Shown: positions 53,205 through 61,777 of the stretch, piece by piece
Layout: the number at the start of each line of letters is the position of its first letter
Numbering within the stretch: the stretch's first letter is position 1
Source: Leifsonia sp. Root227
GTDB taxonomy: Bacteria; Actinomycetota; Actinomycetes; Actinomycetales; Microbacteriaceae
Assembly (NCBI RefSeq): GCF_001428745.1
Contig: NZ_LMIO01000002.1
Location: 372,001 to 436,000, forward strand
Length of the DNA stretch: 64,000 bases
Reading direction: 5' to 3'
Program-made: the position numbers and the translations under genes
The notes under the pieces: generated by a model
Seen by the model: the letters and a program-made list of their open reading frames with translations, nothing else
Database searches by the model: none
What the model was told of the DNA's origin: nothing

Positions 53205-54230
53205 TCACTGACCGGCGGCGGGCGCCGCGGTCGATGCGCGCACGACGAGTCGTGCAGGGGGCAGGGCGACGTCGGCCGGTTCGTCGTTCTCCACCAGCCG
53301 CAGCAGTGCGGTGGCGGCGGCGATGCCCCATCCGGTCGGGTCGTTGTCGAGAGTGGTCAGGGACGGATACACGTACGTCCCGATCTGCGAGCCGTCGAGG
53401 CCGGTGATCGAGAGGTCCTGGGGGAGGCGCAGCCCGCGTTCGTGCGCGACGCCCATGCCCGCGATGGCCATGGGGTCGTTGCCGTAGATGATCGCCGTCG
53501 GGCGGTCGGCGCCGTCGAGCAGGGCCTTCGTGGCCTCGGCGCCCTGCTCCGGGGAGAAGTCCGTCGGCACGACGACGGGGTCGAGACCGGCGGCGATCAT
53601 CGCGTGCTCGTAGCGCTCGCGGCGTTTGCGGCCGTGCAGCATGCGCTCGTCGCCGGAGACGTGCACGATCTTCGTGTGCCCGAGGCCGACCAAGTGCGCG
53701 ACGAGCTCGTCGATGCCCGTGTCGTAGTCGCGGCTGATGACGGGGAACGGCGTGCGGTTGGTCGGCTCTCCCAACGAGACCGCCTGCATCCCGAGCCCGT
53801 CGATGAGCGGGATGCGGGCGTCGTCGGCGAGCAGGTCGGTGAGCAGGAAGCCGTCGACGCGCTTGTCTGCGGCGAGGCGGGTGTACGCCCTGCGTTCGGC
53901 TTCCTCGTCGGGGACGACCGTGAGGACGAGCACGAGTCCACGCTCGGAGAGCACCGTCTCGACGCCGGCGATGAACGCCGCGAAGAACGGGTCGACCTCG
54001 ATGGTGTGCGGGTCGCGCCGCACGATCAGCCCGAGCGCGTACGCTCGCTTCGTGCTGAGCCCGCGGGCGCTCGGATTGGGACTCCAGCCGAGCTCGCGTG
54101 CCGCCTCCAGGATGCGGTCCCTCGTCTCCGGCGCCACCCCGCGGCGGTCGTTGAGGGCGAGGGAGACGAGCCCCTTGCTGACCCCGGCCGCGCGGGCGAC
54201 GTCGTTGATCGTGACGGTGCCGGAGCTCAT
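53205..54230 (-). CDS. LacI family transcriptional regulator
   Basis: The 341-residue repressor has the LacI HTH at residues about 4-24 (VTINDVARAAGVSKGLVSLAL in parts) and the hinge helix near 50-60. A periplasmic-binding-protein-like sensor domain follows. Its ATG overlaps the stop of the secreted barrel gene, so it is the second gene of the operon it probably controls. The likely operator is the 16-base palindrome at 56337-56352. Confidence 0.94.
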   Translation of the reverse strand: MSSGTVTINDVARAAGVSKGLVSLALNDRRGVAPETRDRILEAARELGWSPNPSARGLSTKRAYALGLIVRRDPHTIEVDPFFAAFIAGVETVLSERGLVLVLTVVPDEEAERRAYTRLAADKRVDGFLLTDLLADDARIPLIDGLGMQAVSLGEPTNRTPFPVISRDYDTGIDELVAHLVGLGHTKIVHVSGDERMLHGRKRRERYEHAMIAAGLDPVVVPTDFSPEQGAEATKALLDGADRPTAIIYGNDPMAIAGMGVAHERGLRLPQDLSITGLDGSQIGTYVYPSLTTLDNDPTGWGIAAATALLRLVENDEPADVALPPARLVVRASTAAPAAGQ

Positions 54231-56320
54231 CGCGGCACCACCGTGGTGAATCCGCCGGCCTCGACGGCGACGATGGCGTGGCCGCCGAGCCTGGCGGGGG
54301 AGCCGACCTGGTGACCGGTCTTGTCGAACCTGGTCACGGTGACGGGGCCTGTACTGTCGAGCTTCTTCAGCGTCGGCAGCTTCGTGCCGTTCACGTACAC
54401 GTCCAGGCCGGTGGATGCTCCGGCCAGCCCGAGGTGCGACACCACCGGCTGCACGAGCACGGCGTCGAGACTCACCTGTCCGCCGACCCGCGCCGTGATC
54501 TTCGTCACGGACGGGAGCACAGGGATGGGCAGCGTCTGCGGCTTGAGGTACACCGTCGTCGGCGCGATGCCTTGCGCTCCCACGGCGGCGTTCGCGCTCG
54601 TGCCGATCGGCAGGGTGAGCTTTCCGGCCGTCGCCGTCCAGCGCGTCGTGCCAGAGCCTCCGGAGCCGAGGTCGGCGATGGGCAGGATGCGCGCTGTGGC
54701 GTGTCCGGCGGGAAGGGAGATGGTGATCGTGTCACCGGTCTTCGCTGCCACGTACTTTCCGCCGGACCAGTTGGCCGACCCCGTCCACGCCGAGGGAGGC
54801 GTGACGACGCTGGCCGAGCCGGTCAGCGTGCCGTTCTCCGCTTCGATGACCGTGATGCCGTCCGTAGCGGTGGTGCGGGTGAGGGCGGTGGCCTGCGCTG
54901 CGACGGCGGGATGCGCATCCAGTGCCAGCATCGACAGCTCGGTGTGGATGACGGACTCGGCGCCGCAGTTGCGGTTCACCGTCGTGTCCGCCCCGATCCC
55001 GTCGACGCAGACGCCGGTGGCCGGATCGTAGACGGGGACTCCCGCCGGGTTGGCGCCGAAGTACCAGGCGGCCTGCGCAGCGGCGAGCTGGGTGAGCCCG
55101 GAGGCGCCGGTGGCGTCGGCGACGGCGAGCAGTCCTTCGAGGCGCGAGTCGACCCCGTATGCGATCTGAGTGGTGTCCGCCGGGGTCGGGGTCCAGCCGT
55201 TGTCCGGACCGCCGGAGGCGAGGAGCTGGGCGGTGAACTGCGCGGCGTCCGTCGCAGCGGTCGTCTGCAGGTCACTGCGGCCGAGCACCGTCGCTGCGCG
55301 GGAGAGCGCTGCGGGCTCCATGCCGCCCCAGGCGTGCCAGAAGGTGGGGGAGTTGGCCTCCGGCAGGATGGCACCGAACGGCCACTGACCGATGCCGCCG
55401 CTCGCGAGCTTCGCGATCCCCTCCGAGTAGCGGGAGAGGGCGGTGGTCGCCTCGGCGTCGCCGGGCGCGGCCTTCACGTACGCGCTCAGGCCGAGCACGG
55501 CCTCGGAGGTCGCGCTCGCGCTGCCGACGATCAGCCAGGCGGGCACGGTGACGCCGTTGGCCTGCGCGGTGCTGCCGTACTTCGCCAGCGACTGACGCTG
55601 CAGCGCTGCGATGGAGAGGTCCATCCGGTCTTTCAGGAAGGACGCGAACGCCGGGTCGGCTGTGCGGAAGCCCGCGTAGCCCTCGCCGAGCGCCCAGACC
55701 GTGCGGGCGAGCCAGAAGGACTCGGCCGAATCGCTCGGGTCGGGGAGCTCGACCGGGATCGCGGACGGGTTCAGCGTTCCGTCCGACTGCTGCCACAGCA
55801 CGACGCCGCCCGCGTTCGGGCCTGTCGTGGTCTGCAGGTAGGTGAGGGAGCGCAGCAGCTGGTACGCCGACTGCTTGCTGCTCGCCGTGCCGTTCTGCGC
55901 CCAGTCGCGCAGGTAGACGACGGCGGCGCGGGAGATGTCGTCCGCGTCGAACGCGCCCTGCGCATACCAGCCCTTGGCCGCATCCGTGATGGGTCCGCCG
56001 CCGACGCGCGTGAAGCTGCCGTCCGCGTTGCGGTCGGCGTAGACCCACGGTGCGCGAGCCGTCGGCTCCTCCGCCTGTCGATAGGTGGTGTGGCCCGCGA
56101 CGCCGGCCAGTAGAGGCACATCGGCCTGCAGCCAGTCGAGATGCGCGAGATTGGTCAGTTTGGCCGGCGCCGCTGCTGTCGCGGCCGTGGATGCGGCGGG
56201 TGCGATGGTGGCGGCCTGTGCCGGAATCGCGCCCATCGTCGCCGCCACCGCCGTGCCGAGAATGAGAGCGACGGCCGCTGCCGAACGTCGCTTCGCGCTG
56301 TGATTTCCGAGGTGTCGCAT
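54227..56320 (-). CDS. Secreted (alpha/alpha)-barrel protein with C-terminal carbohydrate-binding-like domain
   Basis: The 697-residue protein has a signal peptide (about 1-36, ending IPAQAAT). A long helical part (about 50-480) contains YLRDWAQNG, SFWLARTVWALGEGYAGF and GQWPFGAILPEANSPTFWHAWGG in parts, a six-hairpin glycosidase-like pattern. YFGANPAGVPVYDPATG and NRNCGAESVIHTEL close the barrel, resembling the end of GH9-like proteins. A beta domain follows (about 495-620; VIEAENGTLTG start as in CBM35-like modules). I cannot assign an enzyme family with certainty. It is the first gene of the GH130/ABC operon, so it probably works on the polymer outside the cell. Confidence 0.78.
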   Translation of the reverse strand: MRHLGNHSAKRRSAAAVALILGTAVAATMGAIPAQAATIAPAASTAATAAAPAKLTNLAHLDWLQADVPLLAGVAGHTTYRQAEEPTARAPWVYADRNADGSFTRVGGGPITDAAKGWYAQGAFDADDISRAAVVYLRDWAQNGTASSKQSAYQLLRSLTYLQTTTGPNAGGVVLWQQSDGTLNPSAIPVELPDPSDSAESFWLARTVWALGEGYAGFRTADPAFASFLKDRMDLSIAALQRQSLAKYGSTAQANGVTVPAWLIVGSASATSEAVLGLSAYVKAAPGDAEATTALSRYSEGIAKLASGGIGQWPFGAILPEANSPTFWHAWGGMEPAALSRAATVLGRSDLQTTAATDAAQFTAQLLASGGPDNGWTPTPADTTQIAYGVDSRLEGLLAVADATGASGLTQLAAAQAAWYFGANPAGVPVYDPATGVCVDGIGADTTVNRNCGAESVIHTELSMLALDAHPAVAAQATALTRTTATDGITVIEAENGTLTGSASVVTPPSAWTGSANWSGGKYVAAKTGDTITISLPAGHATARILPIADLGSGGSGTTRWTATAGKLTLPIGTSANAAVGAQGIAPTTVYLKPQTLPIPVLPSVTKITARVGGQVSLDAVLVQPVVSHLGLAGASTGLDVYVNGTKLPTLKKLDSTGPVTVTRFDKTGHQVGSPARLGGHAIVAVEAGGFTTVVPR

Positions 56321-56336
56321 CGTTGCGTCCTTTGTC

Positions 56337-56352
56337 TCTAAACCGGTTTAGA
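56337..56352. promoter_or_regulatory. 16-base palindrome TCTAAACCGGTTTAGA, LacI-type operator
   Basis: The sequence is perfectly self-complementary with a central CG, the classical LacI-family layout. It begins two bases downstream of the -10 box at 56355-56360 (reverse strand) and covers the probable transcription start of the operon encoding the LacI protein at 53205-54230. Confidence 0.85.
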
Positions 56353-56354
56353 TG

Positions 56355-56383
56355 ACGGTAGGCGCGTTTTCAGGGCTTGTCAA
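56355..56383 (-). promoter_or_regulatory. Promoter of the secreted barrel/LacI/ABC/GH130 operon
   Basis: On the reverse strand TTGACA (56383-56378), a 17-base spacer and TACCGT (56360-56355) form a consensus-like promoter. AAAGGA lies about seven bases before the ATG at 56320. The LacI-type palindrome follows immediately. Confidence 0.8.
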
Positions 56384-56442
56384 CGGGGAGGGGCGAGACC
56401 AGACTGGCGAGACCGGACAGTGCGCGACCGAGGGAGTCGGAA

Positions 56443-57564
56443 ATGGAATACAAAGACATTCCCACGAAGGCCGACATCGAGAGGATCGCAGCCCTGCGGC
56501 AGCCGGGATGCGTGACCATCTACCTGCCGACCGGAACCGTCCCAGCCGACGCGGACCGCGCCAGGATCGAGCTCAAGAACCATCTGGCGCAGGCGGTCAG
56601 AAAACTCGAGGAGGACGGCATCCCGAAACCGCGGATCGCCGCGATCCAGCGTGAGGGAGAGGCCATCCTCGAAGACAGGGACTTCTGGCGGTACCAGTCA
56701 CGGTCGCTCGCCGTGTTCCTCGACGGCGACCTCAGCGAGACGTTCCGCCTTCCCAACCGGCTCGGCTCGTCCTGCGACATCTCCGACCGCTTCTACGTCA
56801 AGCCTCTGCTGCGCACGGTGACCTTCCCGCAGACGGCGCTGATCCTCGCCCTCGCTCAGAACTCGGTGCGACTCATCCAGGTCTCGCCCCAGGCGCCGGC
56901 GGCGACCATCGACGTTCCCGGCCTGCCGAAGGACGTCGCCTCTGCCGCGGGGCTCGCCTCGATCAGCGGCAGGGCGCCGGACGGACGCATCCAGGGCTCA
57001 GAGGGGCAGAAGGTCAGGATGCTCGAATACGTCCAGGCGATCGAGCGGGCGCTGCACCCGATCCTGGCGAACTCGACCGACCCGCTCATCCTCGCGGCGG
57101 CCGAGCCCCTGGTAGGCATCTTCCGCAACGCCAACACGTATCCGAAGCTCGTCTCGGAGACCATCACAGGCAACCCGGAGGAGAAGACGGACGAAGACCT
57201 CGCAGCAGAGGCGCGCTTGGTGCTCGACCAGGTGTATGCGGCCAAGGCGGAACGACTGAAGTCCGACATGGAGGCGCGCATGGCGGCGGGTACGGCCACC
57301 ACCGACCTGAGCGACATCGCGAGGGCGGCCACGTACGGTGCGGTGGAATCGCTCATCGTCGACATCGACAGGCGGGTGCCAGGCACCCTCGACGAGGGGA
57401 GCGGCGCGATCACATACGCGGACGACGACGAGCCGGGGAACTACGGCGTGGTGGACGAGATCCTGCGGCGTGCGCTGGCGTCCAAGGCGACCGTCTACGC
57501 TCTGCGCGCGGAGGAGATTCCCGGGGGAGCAGCCGCGGCGGCCGCCGTGCGCTTCCCCGTCTGA
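56443..57564 (+). CDS. baeRF (bacterial eRF1-like) domain protein
   Basis: The 373-residue protein resembles the bacterial/archaeal-eukaryotic release-factor-like (baeRF) families, thought to act on ribosomes in stress. IERIAALRQPGCVTIYLPTG (parts, about 11-30) begins the N-terminal domain. FYVKPLLRTVTFPQTALILALAQNSVRLIQV in parts (about 112-145) is the middle domain start. The C-terminal part has GAVESLIVDIDRRVPGTLDEG in parts near 300-320 and VVDEILRRALASKATVYAL. No GGQ is visible. The start is an ATG at 56443; the gene is divergent from the LacI-controlled operon and monocistronic. Confidence 0.75.
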   Translation: MEYKDIPTKADIERIAALRQPGCVTIYLPTGTVPADADRARIELKNHLAQAVRKLEEDGIPKPRIAAIQREGEAILEDRDFWRYQSRSLAVFLDGDLSETFRLPNRLGSSCDISDRFYVKPLLRTVTFPQTALILALAQNSVRLIQVSPQAPAATIDVPGLPKDVASAAGLASISGRAPDGRIQGSEGQKVRMLEYVQAIERALHPILANSTDPLILAAAEPLVGIFRNANTYPKLVSETITGNPEEKTDEDLAAEARLVLDQVYAAKAERLKSDMEARMAAGTATTDLSDIARAATYGAVESLIVDIDRRVPGTLDEGSGAITYADDDEPGNYGVVDEILRRALASKATVYALRAEEIPGGAAAAAAVRFPV

Positions 57565-57594
57565 TCGGCGGCGGGTCGGCGGCGGGTCGGCGGC
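57565..57594. repeat. 11-base tandem repeat (TCGGCGGCGGG) in 2.7 copies
   Basis: Two exact copies of the 11-base unit and eight bases of a third fill the gap between the stops of the baeRF gene and the convergent DUF2017 gene. It is probably slippage-prone GC-rich sequence. Confidence 0.7.
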
Positions 57595-58115
57595 TACCGG
57601 TCGCCCTTCCACAGCGCGTTGACGAGCGTGTCCTGCACGAACGCCAGCCAGTCGTAGATCGCGCGCAGCAGCGCGGTCTCATCATCGTGGACGTCGCCGT
57701 CGTCTCCGTCCTCGACGATGCCGAGCCGGGAGGCCAGCACCAGGCGGATGTCGCCGATGGCACGCATCCACGCCGTTGCGTCGTGGGCGTCCAGCCGCAC
57801 CTCGACGCGGCCGCGCGAGCCGGCCGGCCGGCCTGCCGCGCTCAGCGACTCCACCACCGTGACGGCGTTGAGTGCCTTCCGCTCTGCGAGCCCGTCCGCC
57901 GTGAACCGGCGGAACTCGGCCGACGCCTCTGCGTCCTCCGGGTATGCATCAGGGAGCAGCCGCAGCAGGGCTGGATCGCTCGCCGGATCGACGCCCGACC
58001 GCACGGACTCGACCAGCTCGGCGGCCTCTCCGGCCAGCCGCGCGATCACCTCGGCCTCCTCACGCTCGAAGACGGCGACGATCGCGCCGTCCCTCGCGCG
58101 CCGGAACGGCCTCAC
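57594..58115 (-). CDS. DUF2017 domain protein
   Basis: The 173-residue protein matches the actinobacterial DUF2017 family, encoded next to clpS in many genomes; its function is unknown. It is mostly helical, with [20 protein letters not shown] near 12-31 and [20 protein letters not shown] near 150-169. The GTG start at 58115 overlaps the clpS stop by four bases. A longer frame upstream would lie inside clpS and is rejected. Confidence 0.9.
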   Translation of the reverse strand: MRPFRRARDGAIVAVFEREEAEVIARLAGEAAELVESVRSGVDPASDPALLRLLPDAYPEDAEASAEFRRFTADGLAERKALNAVTVVESLSAAGRPAGSRGRVEVRLDAHDATAWMRAIGDIRLVLASRLGIVEDGDDGDVHDDETALLRAIYDWLAFVQDTLVNALWKGDR

Positions 58116-58402
58116 GCGTCCGCCTTGGTGAGCGTCGCCCACAGTCCGAAGTCGTGCATGGCCTCCACGTGCCGCTCCATCTCCTCACGCGTGCCCGTCG
58201 CCACGACAGCGCGACCCGCGTAGTGCACGAGCAGCATCAGTCGCTCCGCCTCCGCGCGAGGGAAGCCGAAATAGCTCTGGAAGACGTAGCTGACGTACGA
58301 CATCAGGTTGACAGGATCGTTCCAGACGATGGTCACCCACGGCGAGCCGAGCTCGAGGCGTTCGCCGAGCTCCGTCTCCTCGACGGTCGATGCGTCCGTC
58401 AT
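58112..58402 (-). CDS. clpS: ATP-dependent Clp protease adaptor ClpS
   Basis: ClpS delivers N-degron substrates to the Clp protease. The 96-residue protein has a short disordered start and the conserved core [20 protein letters not shown] (about 27-46), with the substrate-pocket Asn-Asp. [16 protein letters not shown] and [18 protein letters not shown] follow. The ATG at 58402 is chosen; the frame continues upstream without homology. It is translationally coupled to DUF2017. Confidence 0.95.
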   Translation of the reverse strand: MTDASTVEETELGERLELGSPWVTIVWNDPVNLMSYVSYVFQSYFGFPRAEAERLMLLVHYAGRAVVATGTREEMERHVEAMHDFGLWATLTKADA

Positions 58403-58454
58403 ACCGCATCCCGTCTGGACGCATCCGTTTGAAGGGGGAACACGTTCACCGAGT

Positions 58455-60272
58455 CTACCGTCGCTGGTGCACGACGCTCCTGGTCGGTGCGTGCCCGACC
58501 CCCAGCGCATCCGAGATCGCGTCCGCAGCGCGCACCAGGGTCAGATGTGTGAGCGCCTGCGGCGTGTTGCCCACCTGCGACCTGCCGGAGACGTCGTATT
58601 CCTCCGACAGCATCCCGACGTCGTTGGCGAGCGCGACCAGCCTGTCCATCAGTGCGGTGGCGTCGTCGATCCGGCCGGAGCGCGCGTACTGCTCGACCAG
58701 CCAGAACGAGCACGCCAGGAAGGGATGCTCGCCTGGCGGCAGGCCGTCCACGCCGTTCTCGGTGTGGTAGCGCAGCAGCAGACCGTCGCGCATCAGATCG
58801 GTCTCCAGCGCGCGAACCGTGCCGAGCATCCTGGGGTCGTTCCAGTCGCAGTAGCCGACCTGGGCGAGCTGCAGCAGCGAAGCGTCGACGTCGGTCGAGC
58901 CGAAGGTCTGCACGTATGTGCCGCGCTCAGGATCGAACCCGTGCGCTTCGATGTCCGCCCGCACCTCGTCCCTGCGTGCACGCCACCGGTCGACGGGGCC
59001 GTCCAGCGCGTGGTCCTCGACGGCACGGATGGCGCAGTCGAACGCTGCCCAGACCAGTGCCCGTGAGTGCGTGAAGTACCGCGGGACGCCGCGGATCTCC
59101 CAGATGCCGTGGTCCGGTTCGTGCCAGTGCTCCTCCAGATAGCCCATCAGCGCCCGCTGCAGCGCCCAGGACAGACGGGTCTCCGCGACCCCGTTGCGGC
59201 GGCCGTGGTCGAGCGCGAGCATCACCTCGCCGATCACGTCGGCCTGGAACTGGGTGGATGCGTCGTTGCCGATCCGCACGGGAGACGCGCCCTGGTAGCC
59301 GGGCAGGGTGGTGATCTCGCGTTCTGTGAGATCCCGCTCCCCGGAGAGCCCGTACATGATCTGCACGTCGCTCGGGTCGCCGGCGACGGCGCGCAGCAGC
59401 CAGTCGCGCCAGTGGTCGACGTAGTCGTCGTAGCCGTGGGCGAGCAGCACGGAGATGGTGAGCGACGCATCCCGCAGCCAGACGTAGCGGTAGTCCCAGT
59501 TGCGTTCGCCGCCGAAGCTCTCCGGCAGCGAGGTGGTGGCCGCGGCGACGATGCCGCCGGTCTGCAGGTGGGTGAGCGCACGCAGGAGCAGCAGGGAGCG
59601 CACCACCTCCGACCGGTATGGGCCGTCGTGCTCGCAGCCCTCCGCCCACCTGGTCCACCAGTCGCGCGTGCGGGCGAGGGCCTTCTCCACGTTCGGCGCG
59701 GACGGGGTGTGCCGGTGGGAGCGGAACCAGGTGAGGCTGAGGTCGATGGTCTCGCCTGCGGTGATGCTGAACTCGCCGGAGTGCGAGTGGTCCGTCGCGC
59801 GCAGCGCAGAGCCGCGCACGACGATGGCGTCAGGGCCGGCGACCGCGATGAGGGCTGGAGGGTGCTCCGTCTCGTCTTTGCGCACCCAGGGCATCGCGGA
59901 GGCGTAGCCGAACCGGATGCGCAGGTCCTGCCGCATCCTGACGGTGCCGCGGATGCCGCGCACGCGCCGCACGAGGTCGGCGCGTCCGTCGCCCATCGGC
60001 ATCGCGTCTGTGACCTCGACCTCGCCGTCGTCGGTGGTCCAGGTGGTGACGAGGATCATCGTGTCGCCCTCGTAACGGCGCTCCGAGTGCGCAGCGGGGT
60101 CGGAGGGTGCGAGCAGCCAGCGACCATGGTCCTCTGTGCCGAGGAGGGCGCCGAACATGGACTGCGCGTCGTAGCGGGGGAGGCAGAGCCAGTCGATGCT
60201 GCCGTCCCGTCCGACGAGTGCCCCGGTGAAGCAGTCACTGATCAGGGCGTAATCCTCGATGGGGAGCGACAT
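58455..60272 (-). CDS. Glycoside hydrolase family 15 protein (second copy)
   Basis: The 605-residue protein has the same layout as the GH15 protein at 25886-27733. The N-terminal domain starts [20 protein letters not shown] in parts near 9-28. [15 protein letters not shown] lies near 257-271, and [17 protein letters not shown] near 512-528 contains the candidate catalytic Glu. No signal peptide is present, so an intracellular trehalase or glucoamylase role is likely. It is divergent from zwf with only 24 bases between start codons, so the two probably share a control region. Confidence 0.9.
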   Translation of the reverse strand: MSLPIEDYALISDCFTGALVGRDGSIDWLCLPRYDAQSMFGALLGTEDHGRWLLAPSDPAAHSERRYEGDTMILVTTWTTDDGEVEVTDAMPMGDGRADLVRRVRGIRGTVRMRQDLRIRFGYASAMPWVRKDETEHPPALIAVAGPDAIVVRGSALRATDHSHSGEFSITAGETIDLSLTWFRSHRHTPSAPNVEKALARTRDWWTRWAEGCEHDGPYRSEVVRSLLLLRALTHLQTGGIVAAATTSLPESFGGERNWDYRYVWLRDASLTISVLLAHGYDDYVDHWRDWLLRAVAGDPSDVQIMYGLSGERDLTEREITTLPGYQGASPVRIGNDASTQFQADVIGEVMLALDHGRRNGVAETRLSWALQRALMGYLEEHWHEPDHGIWEIRGVPRYFTHSRALVWAAFDCAIRAVEDHALDGPVDRWRARRDEVRADIEAHGFDPERGTYVQTFGSTDVDASLLQLAQVGYCDWNDPRMLGTVRALETDLMRDGLLLRYHTENGVDGLPPGEHPFLACSFWLVEQYARSGRIDDATALMDRLVALANDVGMLSEEYDVSGRSQVGNTPQALTHLTLVRAADAISDALGVGHAPTRSVVHQRR

Positions 60273-60296
60273 GTGTTCCAGTATGGCCGTACTGTG

Positions 60297-61679
60297 ATGG
60301 ACATGACGCAGCAGGTGACCACTCTCGTGATTCTCGGAGCGAGCGGCGATCTTTCGTCCAGACTCCTCCTCCCCGCTCTCGGCCAGTTGCTGACGGATCA
60401 CCCGGAACGGTCGGTGAAGCTGGTGGGCTCCGGCGTCGAGGACTGGACAAACGCGCACTGGCGCTCCGTCGTCCGCGCCGCGTTCAAGACCATGAAGTGC
60501 TCGGGCCCTGCCGTGGATGCGCTGCTCGCAGGCACGACGTACGTCCCGGCCGATGTCACAGACCCGAAAGACCTGCAGCGCATCCTCGATGCGGCGGACG
60601 GCGTGCCCGCGCTCTACTTCGCGCTGCCGCCAGCCATCGCTGCCCAGGCCTGCACGGCCCTGGAGAAGCTGACGCTCCCCGCCGGTACGACGCTCGCTCT
60701 GGAGAAGCCGTTCGGCACCGACCGCCGCAGCGCAATCGCGCTCAACACGCAGCTCGCGAAGCTCGTCCCAGAGGACCAGATCCATCGGGTCGACCACTTC
60801 CTCGGCCGGTCGACCGTGTTCAACCTGGTGGGGCTGCGCTTCGCCAACCGCATCTTCGAGCCGCTGTGGAGCAGCCAGCACATCGAGAGGGTCGACGTGA
60901 TCTACGACGAGACCCTCGGGCTGGAGGGCAGGGCGCGCTACTACGACAAGGCGGGCGCGATGATCGACATGATCCAAAGCCACCTGCTGCAGGTCCTCGC
61001 CGTGCTCGCGATGGAGCCGCCGTCGACGATGGGCGCGCAGGACATCCGGGATGCGAAGGGCGCCGTGCTGCGCGCGACGCGCGTGTGGAACGACAGCCCC
61101 CTGGAGTCGAGCAGGCGCGCCAGGTACACGGCTGGCACCGTCGAAGGCGAGAAGGTGCCGTCGTACGCCAAGGAGCCGGGCGTCGACCCCGCCCGCGAGA
61201 CGGAGACGCTCGCCGAGGTCGCCTTCCAGATCGACACCTGGCGCTGGGCGGGAGTGCCGTTCACGCTGCGCTCCGGCAAAGCGCTGGGGGAGCGCAGGCG
61301 CGAGATCGTCGTCACGTTCAAACCGGCCCCGCACATCCCGACCGGGTTGAAGGGCGTCAAGGAGCCGACCAAGCTGCGCATCATGCTCGCGCCGGACGAG
61401 ATGTCGCTCGACCTCAACATCAACGGCCCTGGCGACCCGACCGAGATCGAGCGCGCCTCCCTCTCCGTCGAGTTCGGCCCCGGCCAGCTTCTGGCATACG
61501 GCGAGGTCCTGGAGGGAATCCTCGACGGCGACCCGTCGCTCTCCGTCCGCGGGGACACCGCCGTCGAGTGCTGGCGCATCGTCGGGCCGGTGATCGCCGA
61601 GTGGAAGAAGGACGAGGTCCCGCTCACCACCTACCGGGCCGGCTCGCGCGGCCCCTCCGCCTGGCACCCCCTCGGCTGA
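60297..61679 (+). CDS. zwf: Glucose-6-phosphate 1-dehydrogenase
   Basis: The enzyme oxidises glucose 6-phosphate to 6-phosphogluconolactone with reduction of NADP, the first step of the oxidative pentose phosphate route. The 460-residue product shows the cofactor motif GASGDL (14-19), LEKPFGTD near 139-146, and the active-site RVDHFLG (164-170). It is shorter than the usual 490-510 residues. The stand-alone setting (without opcA, pgl or tal) suggests a second, accessory copy. ATG at 60297 is chosen; a second ATG two codons later is possible. Confidence 0.9.
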   Translation: MDMTQQVTTLVILGASGDLSSRLLLPALGQLLTDHPERSVKLVGSGVEDWTNAHWRSVVRAAFKTMKCSGPAVDALLAGTTYVPADVTDPKDLQRILDAADGVPALYFALPPAIAAQACTALEKLTLPAGTTLALEKPFGTDRRSAIALNTQLAKLVPEDQIHRVDHFLGRSTVFNLVGLRFANRIFEPLWSSQHIERVDVIYDETLGLEGRARYYDKAGAMIDMIQSHLLQVLAVLAMEPPSTMGAQDIRDAKGAVLRATRVWNDSPLESSRRARYTAGTVEGEKVPSYAKEPGVDPARETETLAEVAFQIDTWRWAGVPFTLRSGKALGERRREIVVTFKPAPHIPTGLKGVKEPTKLRIMLAPDEMSLDLNINGPGDPTEIERASLSVEFGPGQLLAYGEVLEGILDGDPSLSVRGDTAVECWRIVGPVIAEWKKDEVPLTTYRAGSRGPSAWHPLG

Positions 61680-61700
61680 CCGAGCACGGGCGACGACGCG

Positions 61701-61762
61701 ATCGAGCCCAGGACCCCTCACCGTTCGACACAGCGTGTCGGGGGAGAGAGCCTGGGCTCGAT
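61701..61762. terminator. Compound hairpin between zwf and the next gene
   Basis: ATCGAGCCCAGG (61701-61712) and CCTGGGCTCGAT (61751-61762) pair perfectly over 12 bases. Inside, CGACAC-AGC-GTGTCG (61726-61740) forms a second 6-base-pair stem. The element lies between convergent genes, has the same TCGAGCC start as the hairpin at 34489-34548, and shares GTGTCG in its loop. Confidence 0.75.
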
Positions 61763-61777
61763 GGATGCGTGCGGGGC

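Noticed and set aside
51797..53407. 536-residue + strand frame opposite the binding-protein gene
   Set aside because: It runs antisense across three real genes and has no start context or recognisable domain.
54278..56113. 611-residue open frame on the + strand opposite the secreted barrel gene
   Set aside because: It is an antisense frame kept open by GC-rich codon bias. Its composition (Arg/Gly/Ala/Asp rich, no hydrophobic core) is that of a shadow, and the opposite frame has a signal peptide, overlaps lacI at its stop and has a promoter.
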